The notes beneath the pieces were generated by a model. It was given only the letters and a program-made list of their open reading frames with translations, ran no database searches and was not told where the DNA came from. From Pestalotiopsis fici W106-1 (taxonomy: Eukaryota > Ascomycota > Sordariomycetes > Amphisphaeriales > Sporocadaceae): a stretch of 64,000 nucleotides of DNA. Location of the stretch: contig NW_006917091.1 in assembly GCF_000516985.1 (NCBI RefSeq), positions 3,369,022-3,433,021 of the forward strand, written 5' to 3'. A program made the translations under genes and the position numbers. Below are positions 12,479 through 27,878 of this stretch, piece after piece (positions within the stretch are counted from its first letter, which is position 1; each line of letters opens with the position of its first letter).

Positions 12479-15400
12479 TGCAAATAAAGCGGTTTAAAAT
12501 TAAGCTAAATTATTACTAAAAAACGCTAAAATCTTTAGGAATCGTACGTAGCTTTACGGAAAAAACTTTAAATTAAAATTTATAATATTATTATAAATTT
12601 ATTATAATGCGTTTTTAATAAATTTAATATAATAATTTTCGCAGGTATTAATTAATATCGTATAAATAAACGGAATTTATTAATTAAATAATAAGCATTT
12701 ATATATTTTATTATAATTTTAATATTAAAAAATTAACGTTGCGTCGTTTTTTATTAATAATTCCTATTAAAATTCCTTTTATAAACGGCTTTTTTAAATA
12801 GCTATCGCCAACGCTTATTTAGCCGTAAACGGCTTATTTTACGGTTATTAAATAGGTATTATATAATTTACCTTATATTTTATACGAATATATATCTTAT
12901 TTATACGATTATAAGCCCTTTTAACGGATATTATCCGAGCCGTTATCGCGTTTTAATTAATATTAAAAAAGCTATATTATACGCGGCGGCTAATATAAAA
13001 AAATATATTATAAATAGTAATAAAATGCAAATTATATATTTATTAATTGCGGTTAAATAAAGGGCGGTAATACCCGGAAATTTATATAAATTAAAAAGCT
13101 TTTATGCCGCTTACCTTTTACGTATTTTTAAAATTATTTAAAGCAATTAATTACGAATTTTAAAAATAATCGCTAAAACTAAAATTACGCATAAGCGTAA
13201 AAAATATTATTATTTATTATTTTATTAAATTATTATAATTATATTAAACGCTTAGCTATTAAAAAATTTCGGCATTTATTGTAGGTTAAGGGAGCGATGC
13301 AGCCTGCCTAAAAAAGCCGTTATATATATTAAGGCCTATCGATTATAATATATATATTTAAAAGCCTTAACCTATTTTATATAACCTTAATTTAAAATAT
13401 ATATTTTAAAAGCAAAAATAATAGCCCGCCCAGCCTTTTTAAAAAATAAAGGCGCTGCTAAATTTATAATAAAACTATTCCGCCGCTATATTTAAAATTT
13501 AATAAATTATATTATAATTAAATCGATAATACGGGCTTAACGGCTAACCGGCGGTAAAGCTAAATAAATAAAAATATTTTAATATTTAAAATCAACAAAA
13601 TTTTTAAAAAATAATAATAATACTTAAAAATATATTAATATTAATATAATATATTTTATAATATTAGCGCCTAAGGTATAATTATAAATATTTATAATAT
13701 TTTATTAGCGGTAATTAATATTTATATTAAAGCGATTTAATTTATTAGGTTTTTAGCTAAATCGCTTCGATTAAAAGCTAGCTATAGCCGTACGGGTAAT
13801 CGATAAACTAAAGATATAATAACCTTATAATTAGGCGGGGACGGCTTTTGGTATCGTTTAGGAAAATAATTAGATAAACATTAAATTAAATTATTAAATT
13901 TAGAATTAAAATAAATGCCGTAATTGGGTAAAATTAAAAAATAAAACGCTGCTAAAAAGGATATTATAAAACGTGGCTATAAAAGCGCTGGCTTTAAAAA
14001 AATTACTATTCTGTTAATTTTACGGGTAAGCGAAAAAAAAATAAAATTTTTATTATATAATTTACCTAAAATATTTATAAACCCGATTTTAGCGAATTTA
14101 AAGCTATAATTTTCGATTATAATATTTAGGCATTTATTTATATATATTAAATAGCTTAATAAAATTAATTTAACCTTTTTCCTAAATTTAAATTTTACGT
14201 ATTATTAATGGCTTATAAAGCTTTTATTATAAAAATCCTAACCGTATTTATCCGATGCGTTTTTTTATTTCCGGAAATAAACGATAATATTAGCCAGGTT
14301 ATTTATATAAAATATAACTTTATTATTATATATTTTATAAAAAGCAAACTTAAAAGTTTTAAAGCTATAAAATTAAATAAATATTATTATATACGAAATA
14401 TTTTACCTTTTAATAACGCCGCTGTTTTATTAGCTTTTAATTCGATTAGAATATGCGGTTTATAATAATTTTACGGAATTTATTATAAATAATTTCGTTT
14501 AAATAATCGATATTATCCTAATTTAAATATTTTATAATAATAAATAAGTTTTTTATAAAACAATACCGAGTTTTTATAATTATTTTATATTCGGCATTTT
14601 TATTTTTTACCGAATCCGTATTATACGCCGATATTAATTTTACGTCCTTAAATAAATTACCTTTATTTAAAAGCGATTCGGTATAAGGTAAATTATAATT
14701 AAGCTTATTTTTTAAGGCTAATATAATATTAAAATCGGATTTATCGGTTTACGGCGAATCGTAATATTTATTTATAATCGCCGCTAATTAATTAGGGTAT
14801 ATAGCGCGTAACTAATATATTAATCGATTACGGCTTACGGCCCTTGGTCGATATTTTATTAATATAAGGGTATTTTAAGGTACGGAAAAAAAATAAATTA
14901 ATTCGTTTGATAACCTATAGCGGTTATAATTAATAATATATATTTAATTTTGCCTAAAGCTAATTATATTTGCTAATAATTAAATATTTTTTTATAATAA
15001 TGCTAATTATAAGCGTTTATAATCGACCGGCGAAATAATATAATTTTATTTTTTTTAAATAGGCTTATTATATTAAATATTTAATTTCGGGGGTAAAATT
15101 TTAATATAATAATAAAGCGTATTAGTTAAATAAATAGGAAATTAAATGCGAATAGTATACGGTCGTAATATAATAAAAAAAATTATTAGAAAGAAAAAAA
15201 TTAAAAAAAAAAAGGCAAAAGAAAAAATAAATAAAAAAAAAATAGCGGGCTAAGCCGTTTTAAATATTATATATCGTTTATAAAACGCAAATCGATAATA
15301 GCCTTATAAAGCGCAGGTATATCCGGCAAATTTTTTTTTCGGATTTTTGCGTAAATTAAAATAATGCTATTATATATTAATTTTTTTCGAAATCGAGTTA

Positions 15401-17162
15401 TTTATATAAATTATACTAAAATATAATTGCTAATTATATTTGCTTTATAGCGTTTTTTAATATAATTAGGTATATAGCTTTATATTTCGTTATAGCTTAT
15501 TTTAGCTATAAAAACTAATTTTTCGTATAATTTATCGTTAAAAAAAAGGCCGAATTCCTAAAAAGCTATAATAATTTAAAAATTTTTAATAATTTTATAA
15601 TTAATGCTATATTACCGGAATACGTCGATTTTTTTTATACGGCTAGCTTTAGGTTTTTAAAACCGTACGGATTGCGATAATTTTTACCCCGCTATCGTTA
15701 TAAGGTTTAAAAAAATGCTAAGTAAATTTTGCTAAATGCGTAAAATACGTTTTTTTTATATTATATTAGGGCTAATATTTAAAGGTATTAATTAAAAGCA
15801 AGGTTTCGGGTTTTACGATAATTATAAATAATAAAATAAAATATTATATCGAATAAACGGTTTTTATTTATATAGCGTGGCGGTAGGTTAAAAATATTTA
15901 TTATCGGATTCTTTCGTTATATTTAATGCCGTTTAGCGGATATTAATTTAGCAAATATTAATAAACGCTAACGTATAAAATACGGCGTTGGGTAAGCAAT
16001 TTATATAATTAAAAATAAATTAGATTTAAACGAGCGCGATTAAAATAATTTAAATAATATTAAAACTATTATTATATTTTTTAACTTATATAAAGCATTA
16101 TAAAAATAATTAAAACTTATAGCACTTTTTCGTATTTTAGCTATTATTAATAATATATTTTAATATATAAATAAATAAAAAAATTAATGCTTTAATAAAA
16201 GGTATTAAATTTAATATTAGTAAAAATAAATTAGCCTAGTAAATTAAATAGTATAGCGTAGCAATAATTTTGCAAAAATTTATTACCGCTTTTTAGGCTT
16301 AAATATTTATTTGGTATATATATTTAATAAATAAAGGAATTATTTGCTTTAATAAAAAAATTAAGTTTTTTCGTTATAAATTAAGAAAATTAAAGGATAT
16401 AACGCGACGATAATTTATAAATATTCGTATTAATAATTTTTAGGGACGTTATACGACGGCGATAATAATTATTTTTTAATAGCTATATTAAATAATTTAA
16501 TGCGTAAGCGTATAATTAAAAAAAATAAAAGTCTAAAATAATTTTTAGAATCTTTGCTTTAAATTTAATTTATTTCTTTTTTTATATTTTAATAGCCCTA
16601 ATTTTATTATTTTCCTGCTTATCCTCGTATATTTATTTATTATTATTATTTTTTTCGATATTATTTAAATTTATTTATTATTTAAATTATTCGTTTTTAT
16701 ATTATTTTAAAAATTATATATTATATATAATTGCTTAATTTTACCAGCTTCCTAAATATTATCGCATTTTATTATAAATAATTTAGCGATAAAAACGAAT
16801 AAATGCATTAAGGGTTATAATATACTAATTAATAGCCGTAATTATTTAAATAATATTAAAAAGGTATATATAATTTATTTTTTTCGTAAATAATTATTTA
16901 TTAACAGATTAAATATTATTATAACGCTTTTCCGCCGTTTAATATTTTTTTACCTATATAAATATTTGTTAAAGCTAGCAAACGCATTATTATTTTACCT
17001 TCGACCTTCGATAAGCTAATTTTTTTATTAATAGAAATAATCGTTATTAGGCTTAAATATATTATCGAATTTTCGTATTTTGCTTACCACGGTAAGATCC
17101 TTTATTCCGAGCTTTTTTTATGCGATTATAATATTTAAAATAATATAATTTTTAACTGCCTA

Positions 17163-17399
17163 CCCCGGTTTTTCGGTGGCGCTCCAGGAAAATATAAAGG
17201 TAAAAGCAAAAGTATAGCTATTACCGCTAATTTAGACCATTCGAGTAATATCGATATAATAAACGTTTTTAATAAAAACGATTATTCCGAAAAGCGTACC
17301 GGTAACGATTTTAATTATATCGATAATAGCTTTAATAATATCGATAACGATAACGATAATTATACCGATAACGATATTTTTAAAAACGATTTTTTTTAA
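17163..17399 (+). pseudogene. open Asn/Asp-rich frame without a start codon
   Basis: The plus-strand frame is open for 79 codons without a stop, which is unusual in this block. It starts PRFFGGAPGKYKGKSKS and passes into a (D/N)-rich repeat region. GGT/GGC/CCA codons indicate lighter RIP here. No family recognised. Confidence 0.35.
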
Positions 17400-20300
17400 A
17401 GCTAAAACGCTAATAATTTTAATTTTATCGGTAAAGGTCCTTTTTAGGGTCCTATTCCCTAATACCGGCTTATTATTAATTTTAATTTTTAAAATAATAA
17501 TAACGATAACGCTAAAAAAATATTCGACCTAGAAATAAAGCAAAAGGCTATTAAAATTATATCCGATTAAAATAAAAAAATTTTATCTTTTTACTATAAA
17601 ATATAAAAAAAAGGTTTTAAGCCAGATCTAAGCAAATTAACGGAAAAACGAATTATACGTCAACCGCGTTTTACGCCGCGTTAATAGCCCATTTTTAAAA
17701 TTCCTATTATATAATTATAAAAACGCATTTAATAACACGTTAAAAGTGCTATTTACTATTAAAATCGAAAGCTTTATAATTATAAAAACGTTATCGTTAA
17801 TAAGCTATAATATAAAAAATAATTAGTTTATTATTTGCTTTCGTTTTATATATAATTAAATAAAAATAATAAAAAAATACCCGTATTTTTTATTTATACG
17901 GGCCGGCCGCTATATTATAATTTATTACCCGAATTAACCTTAATAAAAGCGGTATATTATTATGCCGTTTTAGCGACCGGCCAGCTCGGCTATTATATTT
18001 TTATTAATATTATATTAATTAAAATATTTTTAAATTTTAATAAATAGGCTTTATCCGTTATATTCCTTTTTTTTGCCGTAAAAATTATGCGCGTTTAGGA
18101 TTTTCCGGTTAATTAAAATATTAAAAAGGCCCGTTTTTAATAGCTAATAAATATAGCGATTAATATAGCTATTTTTTACGGAAAATATAGCTATTTTAAT
18201 AGTTATAAGCGACGATACTAAAAATAAAGTGAATTTTTTGGCTATAATAGCACCGATTTAGCAAAAATATTATAGATTTTGCGGATAGGCTAAATTATAC
18301 GTTTTTTAATAATTTTTAAATAAGCTCGAAAAGCTTTAACGGGGTAAATATAATACGCATTTAATAAAAATATAAATATTTTTATTATTAAAAAAAACCT
18401 GCTCGAGATTATTGCGAATTATAAGTTATTAGCCGAAAAATTCCGAGTTTATTATATTATCGGTAATAAAAAAAATTAGGTATTTTTTCCGTTTATTCGG
18501 TTAACGGCCGAGATTATTACCGTTATAAGCTGGAATTAGGATATTATTCGTTAATAAATAAATATACGTTTTTATAAATTTTTTATTTTTTATAATTATT
18601 AAGCGAATATATTTAGTATAAAAAAAATTGGTTTAAATTTAATTAAATTATTTTATAGTTATATTTATTAAATTTATAAAAGCATTTAAATTATGAAAAA
18701 ATAATTTTTAGGCAAAGGGAGAGATTTATCGAAAGATAAGGTTTTTAATAAAATAGCATATAAGGCGGTTATCGACCGCTTCGGGATTTTTTTTAATACT
18801 ATAGAGGCTTTATCCCTTTTTAGCTTTAATTTATAAAAAAAACGAATACAGGGTCGAAATAAAAATAGGCTTTTAAAATATTAAGATTAATTATCCTAAA
18901 TTTAACCTATACGATTAAATTTCGAAAAAATATATAATTACTTTAAATACTTTATTAATAAATAATTATATAAATAATTATTACCCTAATATTTAGGCAG
19001 GTTTCGCTAAAGTTTTTTAAGCCGTTTTTTAAATATATTTATTATAAAAAATCGACGAATATTTAAAAAAAAGCGTTTAAGGCTTTTATAGGGATTTTTT
19101 TATAATACCGCTAAATTAAAAATATAATTTTTTTATTTTTTTATTTATTTAAGCCTGGGTTTAACCCGATACCGCCGTTAATTTCCGGTGCCGTAATTAT
19201 TTTTATAATATAACTTATAAATTAGTCGCGGAGCTGCTAAGGCATTATTAGGATAATTATAGCCGCTTACGACCGTTTGCCTATAATAAAATAAAATATT
19301 CTCGAAAATTTATAACGGCAAATAATTTAACCAATTATATAAAAAAAGAATATCGGCAAAACCTAAACGATTTAAAATATTATTAGGATAATTATTTTAA
19401 ATGCTTATATAAATATAATAAAAATTAATCGTACGGCCGCGTTAGCACATTTATTAAATATATAAATTTTACGCATTTCGGCTATAGAAAGCTATAGCCG
19501 TATTTTTAAATAAGCTACGGTTAAGCATTTTATTATTAAAATAATTTCTCGAATTATTTTATTAATAACTACGGCTTAAAAAATATAAATTCCTAATATC
19601 CTTATTACGGTCGGGTTTTTACCTCCGATTTTCTACGGTATAAATATACGAAATATAAAAAAAAAAACTACCCGTATAAATGCGTTAAAATCGGATATAA
19701 GCTTAAATTCGTTAATTAGCTAAGCCTTAATTTTTATATTTTTTGGGTATATAATTCCCCGAAAAACATAATAAATATATATAATTAATTAATTAAAATA
19801 CACTTAATATAATATCCCCGGTATCGCGACCTTTGCTTTATTAAAGCTTTGCAATATTACGCCGAAAAAATACATACGCCGTATACGCTATACCGATTTT
19901 ATCCCGAAAAAAACTAAGCGATTTTTATAAGCTTTATGCGTATTCGCATTTATATAATAGCTAAATATCAAAATATTTAGTATAACATATATTATTATTT
20001 ATTTACGAATTTAAAAGCTTATACCTTTTATAAAATATAATAATATAACGTATTAGCCGTAAATATTATTAATCCGAAAAACTATCGGTTCGAAATATAA
20101 GGTTTTTAAAAAAAAAAGGGGATTAAACCACTTAAATCGGCAAAAAAAACATTAATATCTTTTTTATAATAGCATAATCGCAATATAAAAAAAAGAAAGG
20201 AATTACTTATTAAAGCAATACCTTTTTTACAAAATCGAAGGTTACGAATACCAATGCCTTTAATAAAAAAACCTCGGCCGATATTTCGCAAAATACCCTA

Positions 20301-23300
20301 AATGCGATAAATATAATAAATAATTCCTCGATTAAAAAATTATAAATTTACACCGTTATAATATTGCTAAGCTATAAAATAAAATCGTTTTGCTTTAAAA
20401 TTTACAAAAAGCGATTAACAAGGTTAATAAAAAAAAGCCGCCGCTATAATATAAATACGAAATAATATAGCCAAAACAGGAACCGATCATAAATTCCTTT
20501 TTATTTAACGCTAATATTAAGCATTTTAATTCGGCTACCGATACGTTTACGATCCAAACTCTTCGAATAAATTTCCTAAATTCCTAGCGAATAATATTAA
20601 TTAATATTTTGCAAAAACGGGCAAAGCCGAGTTATTTTAAAATAACGCGCTTATAAAACGTAAAGCCGCTCGAATCGCTAATTTAAAAAAAGGCTTTTAT
20701 TTAAAAAACTTTATTAAAAATATAAGGCTTACCGGTATATTAATATTATAAAAATCGCAAAAACCTTACGGCGACGTATAATTATAACAAACCGTACAAT
20801 AATTATAAAATCGCAGGCGTACCGACTAAATGCCAGTTTTAATAAACTTCGGAAATAAAAATTTTATAATAATAGCTATTATAATAATAAAATAATAATA
20901 TATATAATTTTCGTTATAATAATAATGCGTATAATATATTAAATAAATTAATTATTAAATCGTCGCATCACAAACAACTCGACTAAATCAGCATAATATA
21001 CTAAACCTCCCGCACACTAAGTAAATACTACCTAAGCCTCCGGGGAAGTTTTTAAGCCCCCCAAAGCTTGCAAATAAGCCACAACGCCATCAAAATATAA
21101 GCAGCCATACAACCTAAATACATAAGCTCCCATATCTCCGGCAATAATAATTATAATAATAAATTAATAATATATATACTCTATATAATAAACTAATAAA
21201 TATTACCTTTATAAAAATATTATATAAATATATTTATCGCTAAATATAAATGCGAAATATAATATTAAATTAATATAAAAAATCTATTTTTTAAATATAC
21301 GGTTCCAGCTTATTACCGCAAATTCCATTTTATAACGTCCGCCTATTTAAATATCGCTATTTTTAGCTAATTAAGCTTAATTGATATAATAGTATTATTC
21401 CGAAATAGCTTATTAATATTTGCTTTTTTTTATTAATATTACCTTTATATTCCCGTAGCCCGCCGCATTTTTCGCAGCCGATTGTAATCGCTCCGGTTAT
21501 AATATTAATATATAACGTAATTTTAAAAAATAATAATATTCGCAAAGCCTTTAATACGATTATATAAACCGTACGCAAAATTTAGCTTATACGCTTATAT
21601 TAATATTATAATTTCGAGCCGCTTTTTTAACTCGAATCGAATACCCGGCTGCTTTTTATTAAAAATTAAAAAAAGCTAAAATTTTAATATAATAAAAAAA
21701 TACTACCGTAACCGCTCGGGCTAAAGCCGTTAGGTAGGAACGCTTTAAAATTACCGGAACGCTTATACCTAAATTAAATATTTTTCGTAAATCGTTAGCG
21801 CGGTATATTATTATTATTTAATACCTTATATAAACGGCTTTAATATTTCGGATGCTAATTTATATTAAATAAAGCGGCTTATATTTTATATATAATATTA
21901 AAATATACTAATTTTAAGCTTATAAATATTTCGCGCGCTTATAGCAAACGCGTTATTTTTAATTAACGGCAAAAAATTTATATATAATATACGACGGCAA
22001 AATATAAAAAGCGTTATAATACCGATAAAAACCGTTTATCCGTTTATATAAGCCGCATTTAAGGAAATTATTAAGCTTATAGCTATAACGCGGCTATTTC
22101 CCGAATTACACAATAGCTCGGGCTATTATAATAAAATAATCGGAATATTAATATATTTAAAAAATAAAAATATTAACGGCTTATATTTATTATTATTACC
22201 GGATATACTAAAATAAAAAAAATATAAAATAAACGAACCAGCCGAATTAATTTATTATAAAAAGCATTTTAAAAATTAAAAATATTAGTAATATAATCGG
22301 GTTTAAAAAAAGCCTATTTTTAAAAGCAGCTAATATAAATATTAGCGTAGCTAATAATAAATAATATATTTTAGCTTACCGTAAAACGCGTAATTTATAT
22401 TTTAAAAGCGGTTTTACCGGCCCGGCTCTATTAATCTAATGCTTTTTATTAAATTAAATATTTTTTAATAAAATAATATCGTAAGTTAGCAAAAGCTTCC
22501 GGTGCCCTAAACGGGAAATTTAATATTAAAAATCTTTTTCGTATATTTTTAGCCGAAAAGCCGATAATAACGATATAAATTTTAATACCTACGGTATTAC
22601 TAATTATTATAAATTTTATCTATACGAAATATAAGCCGTAATATTAATTAATACGGCTCCGGATAGCATTAATATTATCGGTTTAATAATCGCTAATAAA
22701 AGCTGCGATAACGCCGCCTATTTTAAATTCTGCTTATAAAAATTATAAATTATAATATTAATATATACGGCTCTTAGCAGCACTAGTATTATCGGCTTTA
22801 AAATCGCTATTAGGCGTCGCGGCGGTATTATTTATTTAAAAATCTGCTTATACGTATAAAAATTATATATCGCGGTATTAATAAATTAAATCTTAGCTTT
22901 TAATAATATTAATATTATAAGCTTAATAAGCTTTATAATTATTATTAAAAAAGGCGGTAAAGCTATTTGCTTTAAATCCTACTTATAAAAATTAGGAATT
23001 ATCGCGTCGGTAAATTATATTTTAGCCTTAAGCTATTTTATAATCGTAAGCTCCGCGGGTTTTATAGCTTTTATTAAAAAAAGCGGCGGTATTATTTATT
23101 TTAAATCCTATTTATTAGCGATATTAGTTAAATTAAAATCGGTTAATAATTGCGCCGGCGTTATTTTTATAATCGCTTTTAAACGCCGCGGCGATTTCCG
23201 TTAAATAAACCGAAGCCGTCGCTTTTAAACGTTATAAATAAATATTTTATTACGCTAGCGGTATTACGATTTTAAATGCTTTTTTAAATTTTATTTTTTT

Positions 23301-26300
23301 TAAAAAATTAAAAAGCAAATTATTCTGTTGCTACGGCGCTTTTTATAAAAATATTTATTATGCTATATTATTATTATTTAGCGCTTTTTATATAATTTTA
23401 GGAAGCTTATTAATATAATTTTTATAGTTTTAATAATTTAAATAATTTTAATAATTTAATAATTTCGTAACTTTTGCCTTTTTATAAATAAAGTTTTTAT
23501 ATTTATATATATTTCGATTAGCCGAATTTAATTAATCGATTATATTATTTAAAAGTTTAATTTTCTATTAATAAAAGCTAAAAATAAATCGGATTTAATG
23601 CTTTATTATTTATAAAATAGCATATAATAAAAGCGCGATAACCTAGTATATACGCTAATATTATTATATATTATTTATTAGGTTAATTAGATCTTTATAG
23701 GACGGTATCGTATAATGCGTGCTACCGCAAATTCCATTTTTCCACATTTACCCATAAAAACGTTGCTTATTTTAATTCGGCCAGCCTTAATAATATATTA
23801 TGCTAAATTAAGCTTTTAAATTTTTTTTTTAATATTATATCTATAAATCTATACCCCGTTATATTTTATTAAATTTATTATCGTCGCTCCGGTCCTTATG
23901 CTAATAAATAATATAGCTTTAAAAAATAATTATAATCGTAAACCTTTTAATATAAAAGTATAAGCTATATATAAAGCCTAGCTTACGCGCTTTACTTATC
24001 CGACCGACCTCGATTTATTTTTTATTAAACCGGATATTTTGCTTTTAATCGTCGACGAATATTAAAAAAAGCTAATATTCGAAATTAGAAAAAATATAAT
24101 ACCGCGGCCGGGTCGGCATTAGTAATAAAAAACCTTAAGCTCGTCGGAACGCCTAAAGCTAAAAAAAATATTTTTTATATATCGTTAATGCGGCGTGCTA
24201 TATTAAATACGGCGGGTTATGCCTATTATATATAATCGGAACCTTGCGATTATAACTTTTTAAAAAGCGCGCGTATTAATAGTAATTAATCCGAGCCTTA
24301 TTTACCCCGGTCGGTTCGTATATAATATAAAATAAAAAAATATAAAACGGATTATAGCATTAATGCGAATTATTTATTCGCTAATAAAGCCCGCACTCTA
24401 TAAATATATCTAAATTTATGCCGCGATAAAGCCAGCTTTTAAATTATACGATAATTTTAGCCGCCGTAATTATATAATTTAAGTAATTATAAATTTAAAG
24501 GCATATTAATAAATATAATTATAATAATATTAAAATAAAAAAAAATAAATTAGCCTATTTAATAATATTCGCGGGCCGTTACGCTTATTAAAATTTTCGG
24601 CAATATATTTTAATAATAATTACGCTTAATTTTAAGGGTAAATAATATAAAGGCTCGATTAATCCGCAATCGGCGAAATACCTTAAGCTATAGTTAAATC
24701 CGCGATTTAAAACTCGAAATAGTCCTTACCGGTTTTTGCTAATTATTCGAGGGCTTTTAGCTAATTTAAAATCTTTTTAAATAGCTTTAAATCGTAATCC
24801 GGCGCGCGTTTTTAAAAGCGCGCTTGGAGCGATTAGCGCTGTTAGGCCTAAGAGTTATTATTTCCCCGTTTTATGCCGATTAAAAGGGATAACCGTAATA
24901 TAAGCGCCGCGTCGCTTTTAAGGTTTATTTTAGGAAAATACGGTAGCGTAATATTTTTATTAGCGAAAAAAAATAAAAATTCGATATCCGGTAAAAATAG
25001 CTATATAATAAATATATTTTCGCTTAAACGTTATATTTATAATTATACCGCGAATATTTATAATAAGGCGTTTAGCTTTATAGCGAATATATTAATAAAC
25101 GTTTTTTTTATACTAATATTATATTAGCTTTATATATATTTTTTTAGGTTTTATTTTGTTTTAAATATCGCATCGTATAGTTTTCCGTCGGTATAACGCT
25201 TATTGCATTGGAATTGCTGCGTTTTATTTATTTTATTTTTATTATTTTATTTATTTAAAGGCAATTATCGAATTACGTAAAAGGTAGATATATTCCGATT
25301 TAATGCTTCCGATTAAATTAGCCCAGGCGCTTAAATATTTTTAATATTATAAAAAGGTTATAGTTATATATTTAGGATTTTTATAATAGTTTTCTTTATA
25401 ATTTATTATATATTTACCTATAAAGGGCATAATCGAATTACGGCTATTACGATAGTCAGATTCTAAATATTTAATAAATTATAATTATTAAATTATAACG
25501 GATTTTAATTACGATACGATAAAACCTACGAAAATGCTTAGCGATATTTTAAAAATTATTAATCTAACTAACCGTTTACAATCGAATACTTACGCTTAAA
25601 TCCTTTTTTACCCAAATAAGCAGCTTTATTTTCGCATATCTTACTTAAAAGCTTTCTAAGGTTTAATAAAAGCATTTTAGGCAATTTCGGGAGCTTTTTA
25701 TAATTTATTAAAAGTAATAGCATTTTTTTAAAGCTTTTTATTTACTTAAATCTTTAATACCGGCTTATATAACGCTATAATACTATTATATTATAAATTC
25801 GAAAGCGAAATATTAGCATTATTTAATCCCTAACTTTTTTATATAAATAATATATATTATTTTATAATTTAATAATTATAATTAATTTTGCTAAAAATAA
25901 TTTTATTATTTTTATTCGAGAAAGTTTATTTTTATTCGAAAAAATATTATATTTTATCGAACGATCGATAATAAAACTTTTAATTTATATCTTTTTTATT
26001 TATTTATAATTTTTTATTTTACCGAATATTTTTAATATTTCTAAAATACGAACGGCGATTATAATTTTTATAAATAATTAAACTAAATAAAGTATTTATA
26101 TACGCTTAAAAAAACCTATTTAATAAAATAAAAAACCGGAAGCGGTATATTTAAATAAAATAAAACTTTATTTTACTTTATAAATTATAATATTTATAAT
26201 AAAATAATAAAACTAATTTTATTATCCCTAAGCGGAAATTTATAATAATACCGGATTTTTGCGTTAATGGCTTATAATAACTATTTGTTTAAAAAAAAAT

Positions 26301-26859
26301 ATAAGGAAAAGGTCGTATTTTTAGCCTTATTAGCAATTTTTTTTATTTTTATAAAATATAATGTTTTATATTATAAATATCTGCTAAAAAATAATAAAAA
26401 ATTATATTATAATATTTATTTATATATTTGTTAAATAGCTATTATTAGCAATTTTTTTACGTATACGTTTTATTAGCAGTTTTCCGGTATAGCTGCTATT
26501 TTTTTAGGAAGTGGTTTATATAGATTATTGTATCCGCCTTTGAGCTAAAGTTTTTATTTCTGCTTATTACTATTTTTTATAAATAAATAATTAAATTAAA
26601 ATATTTTGGCACTTTTTATCTTAAGCTCGCAGCTGTAAATTAATTTTTATTTTTTATTTATAATTTTACTACCCCTAAATTTTAACCTATTACTAAATAT
26701 ATCTGCCTTAATTACCGAAGCGTAAGGTGCTAGTAAATACTATTTTAGCGAAATTAAAATTAAATATAAATTATTTTTTTTTTATATTTTTTTATTTTTG
26801 CCTGGCTATCTATTTTTCCCTTTTGCCCTTTTTTCCGTCCCTTTTTTTTATAATATATT

Positions 26860-27271
26860 TCGGCGATTAACCAAAAAAGACATCTTATTCGTCGTTTTTG
26901 ACGACAACGTTTTCGAGGAGGGCATCGTTTATAACGTCGCCTATCGCTTTAATAGAGGATACGAAATAAAAAAAGATAACTCCGACACTACTTACGGTTA
27001 TATTATAGCCAACCGCGATGCTATACGCTCTTTTAAACGTATTATTAATATTTATAACCGATTTGGTTATAGCTAAAAGCTTAAGGTAAAAATAATCGAA
27101 AGATCTAGTCGCTTCCGTTATACGATTTACGATTATAACGATAAAAAGGTTATTAATTACGGTTATAATAGCATAACCTATATATAATTCGAGCCCGAGG
27201 CCTTTTCCGCTAATAATAATTAAAAGACCTCCGATAAAAATAGCAAAAACGGCAAAAAAGAGGAGGCTTAA
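26860..27271 (+). pseudogene. decayed reading frame near the right edge of the AT block
   Basis: The plus-strand frame contains KKDILFVVFDDNVFEEG, then a Tyr/Asn/Arg-rich stretch, then KVKIIERSSRFRYTIYDYND and a Lys/Ser/Glu tail. It is broken by in-frame TAA codons only. It is less mutated than the sequence further left. I do not recognise the family. Confidence 0.4.
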
Positions 27272-27878
27272 GTCCCCGCGGCAGAATCACTAATCTTATT
27301 AGTTACGTCCCTTTATTAACTATTATAATTATTAATTAGAAACGATGCTTAATTAACTCTTAATTTAATATATTCGTTTATTATTATTATTAATATTAAA
27401 CTTACCTATATATTTATTCGCTGATTTATTATATTACTAACGTTTATTTAATAGTTAATATATTTATTTAATAATTTATATTATGCTAAATATGCTAATT
27501 AATTTAAATTATAATAAGCTCCGGGATAAATACCGGGATTATTCTAAATTAATCTTATAAAGCAGCGATAAATCCAAAAATGCTTTTTATAAGCGCCCTA
27601 TAATATAAGTTTAGCGTACGGCAGCTAATTTATCGCACATTTTAACGCTTTAAATCGGGGTTAGACTTCTAAATTAAGGCTTAGCCTATTAAGGCAGCTA
27701 CCATTATTTTATATATCTTTTGGATTAATGGATTAAAAGGTTAAATAGCATTAAAACAGCATAAACCCATATATACCCGCGTAAAATAGCATAAGACCTG
27801 CGTAAAACAGTGTATTATGAGGTAAAGTACTACCTAGATAGGTATCTTGGGCTCCTTGTTGCCTAATAAGATGCACTC

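Larger units (their letters stand above)
1..27840. other. AT-rich RIP-mutated heterochromatin-like block
   Basis: The whole stretch is strongly AT-rich. CA and TG dinucleotides are nearly absent, TA is very frequent and CG is retained. This is the expected product of repeat-induced point mutation, which converts CpA to TpA on either strand of duplicated DNA in Pezizomycotina. Decayed reading frames can be followed for hundreds of bases in which almost every in-frame stop is TAA or TAG, as expected from CAA and CAG. No intact gene is visible; the listed sub-features are the legible remains. Apart from these, 9-11 kb, 13-17 kb, 18-26 kb and the other intervals hold only degenerate AT-rich sequence that I could not assign. 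The right edge is abrupt and abuts the kinase-like gene. Confidence 0.93.

Noticed and set aside
1..27840. Possible mitochondrial origin of the AT-rich sequence
   Set aside because: Retained CG with CA/TG depletion and copia remnants fit nuclear RIP; no mitochondrial genes or rRNA are recognisable.
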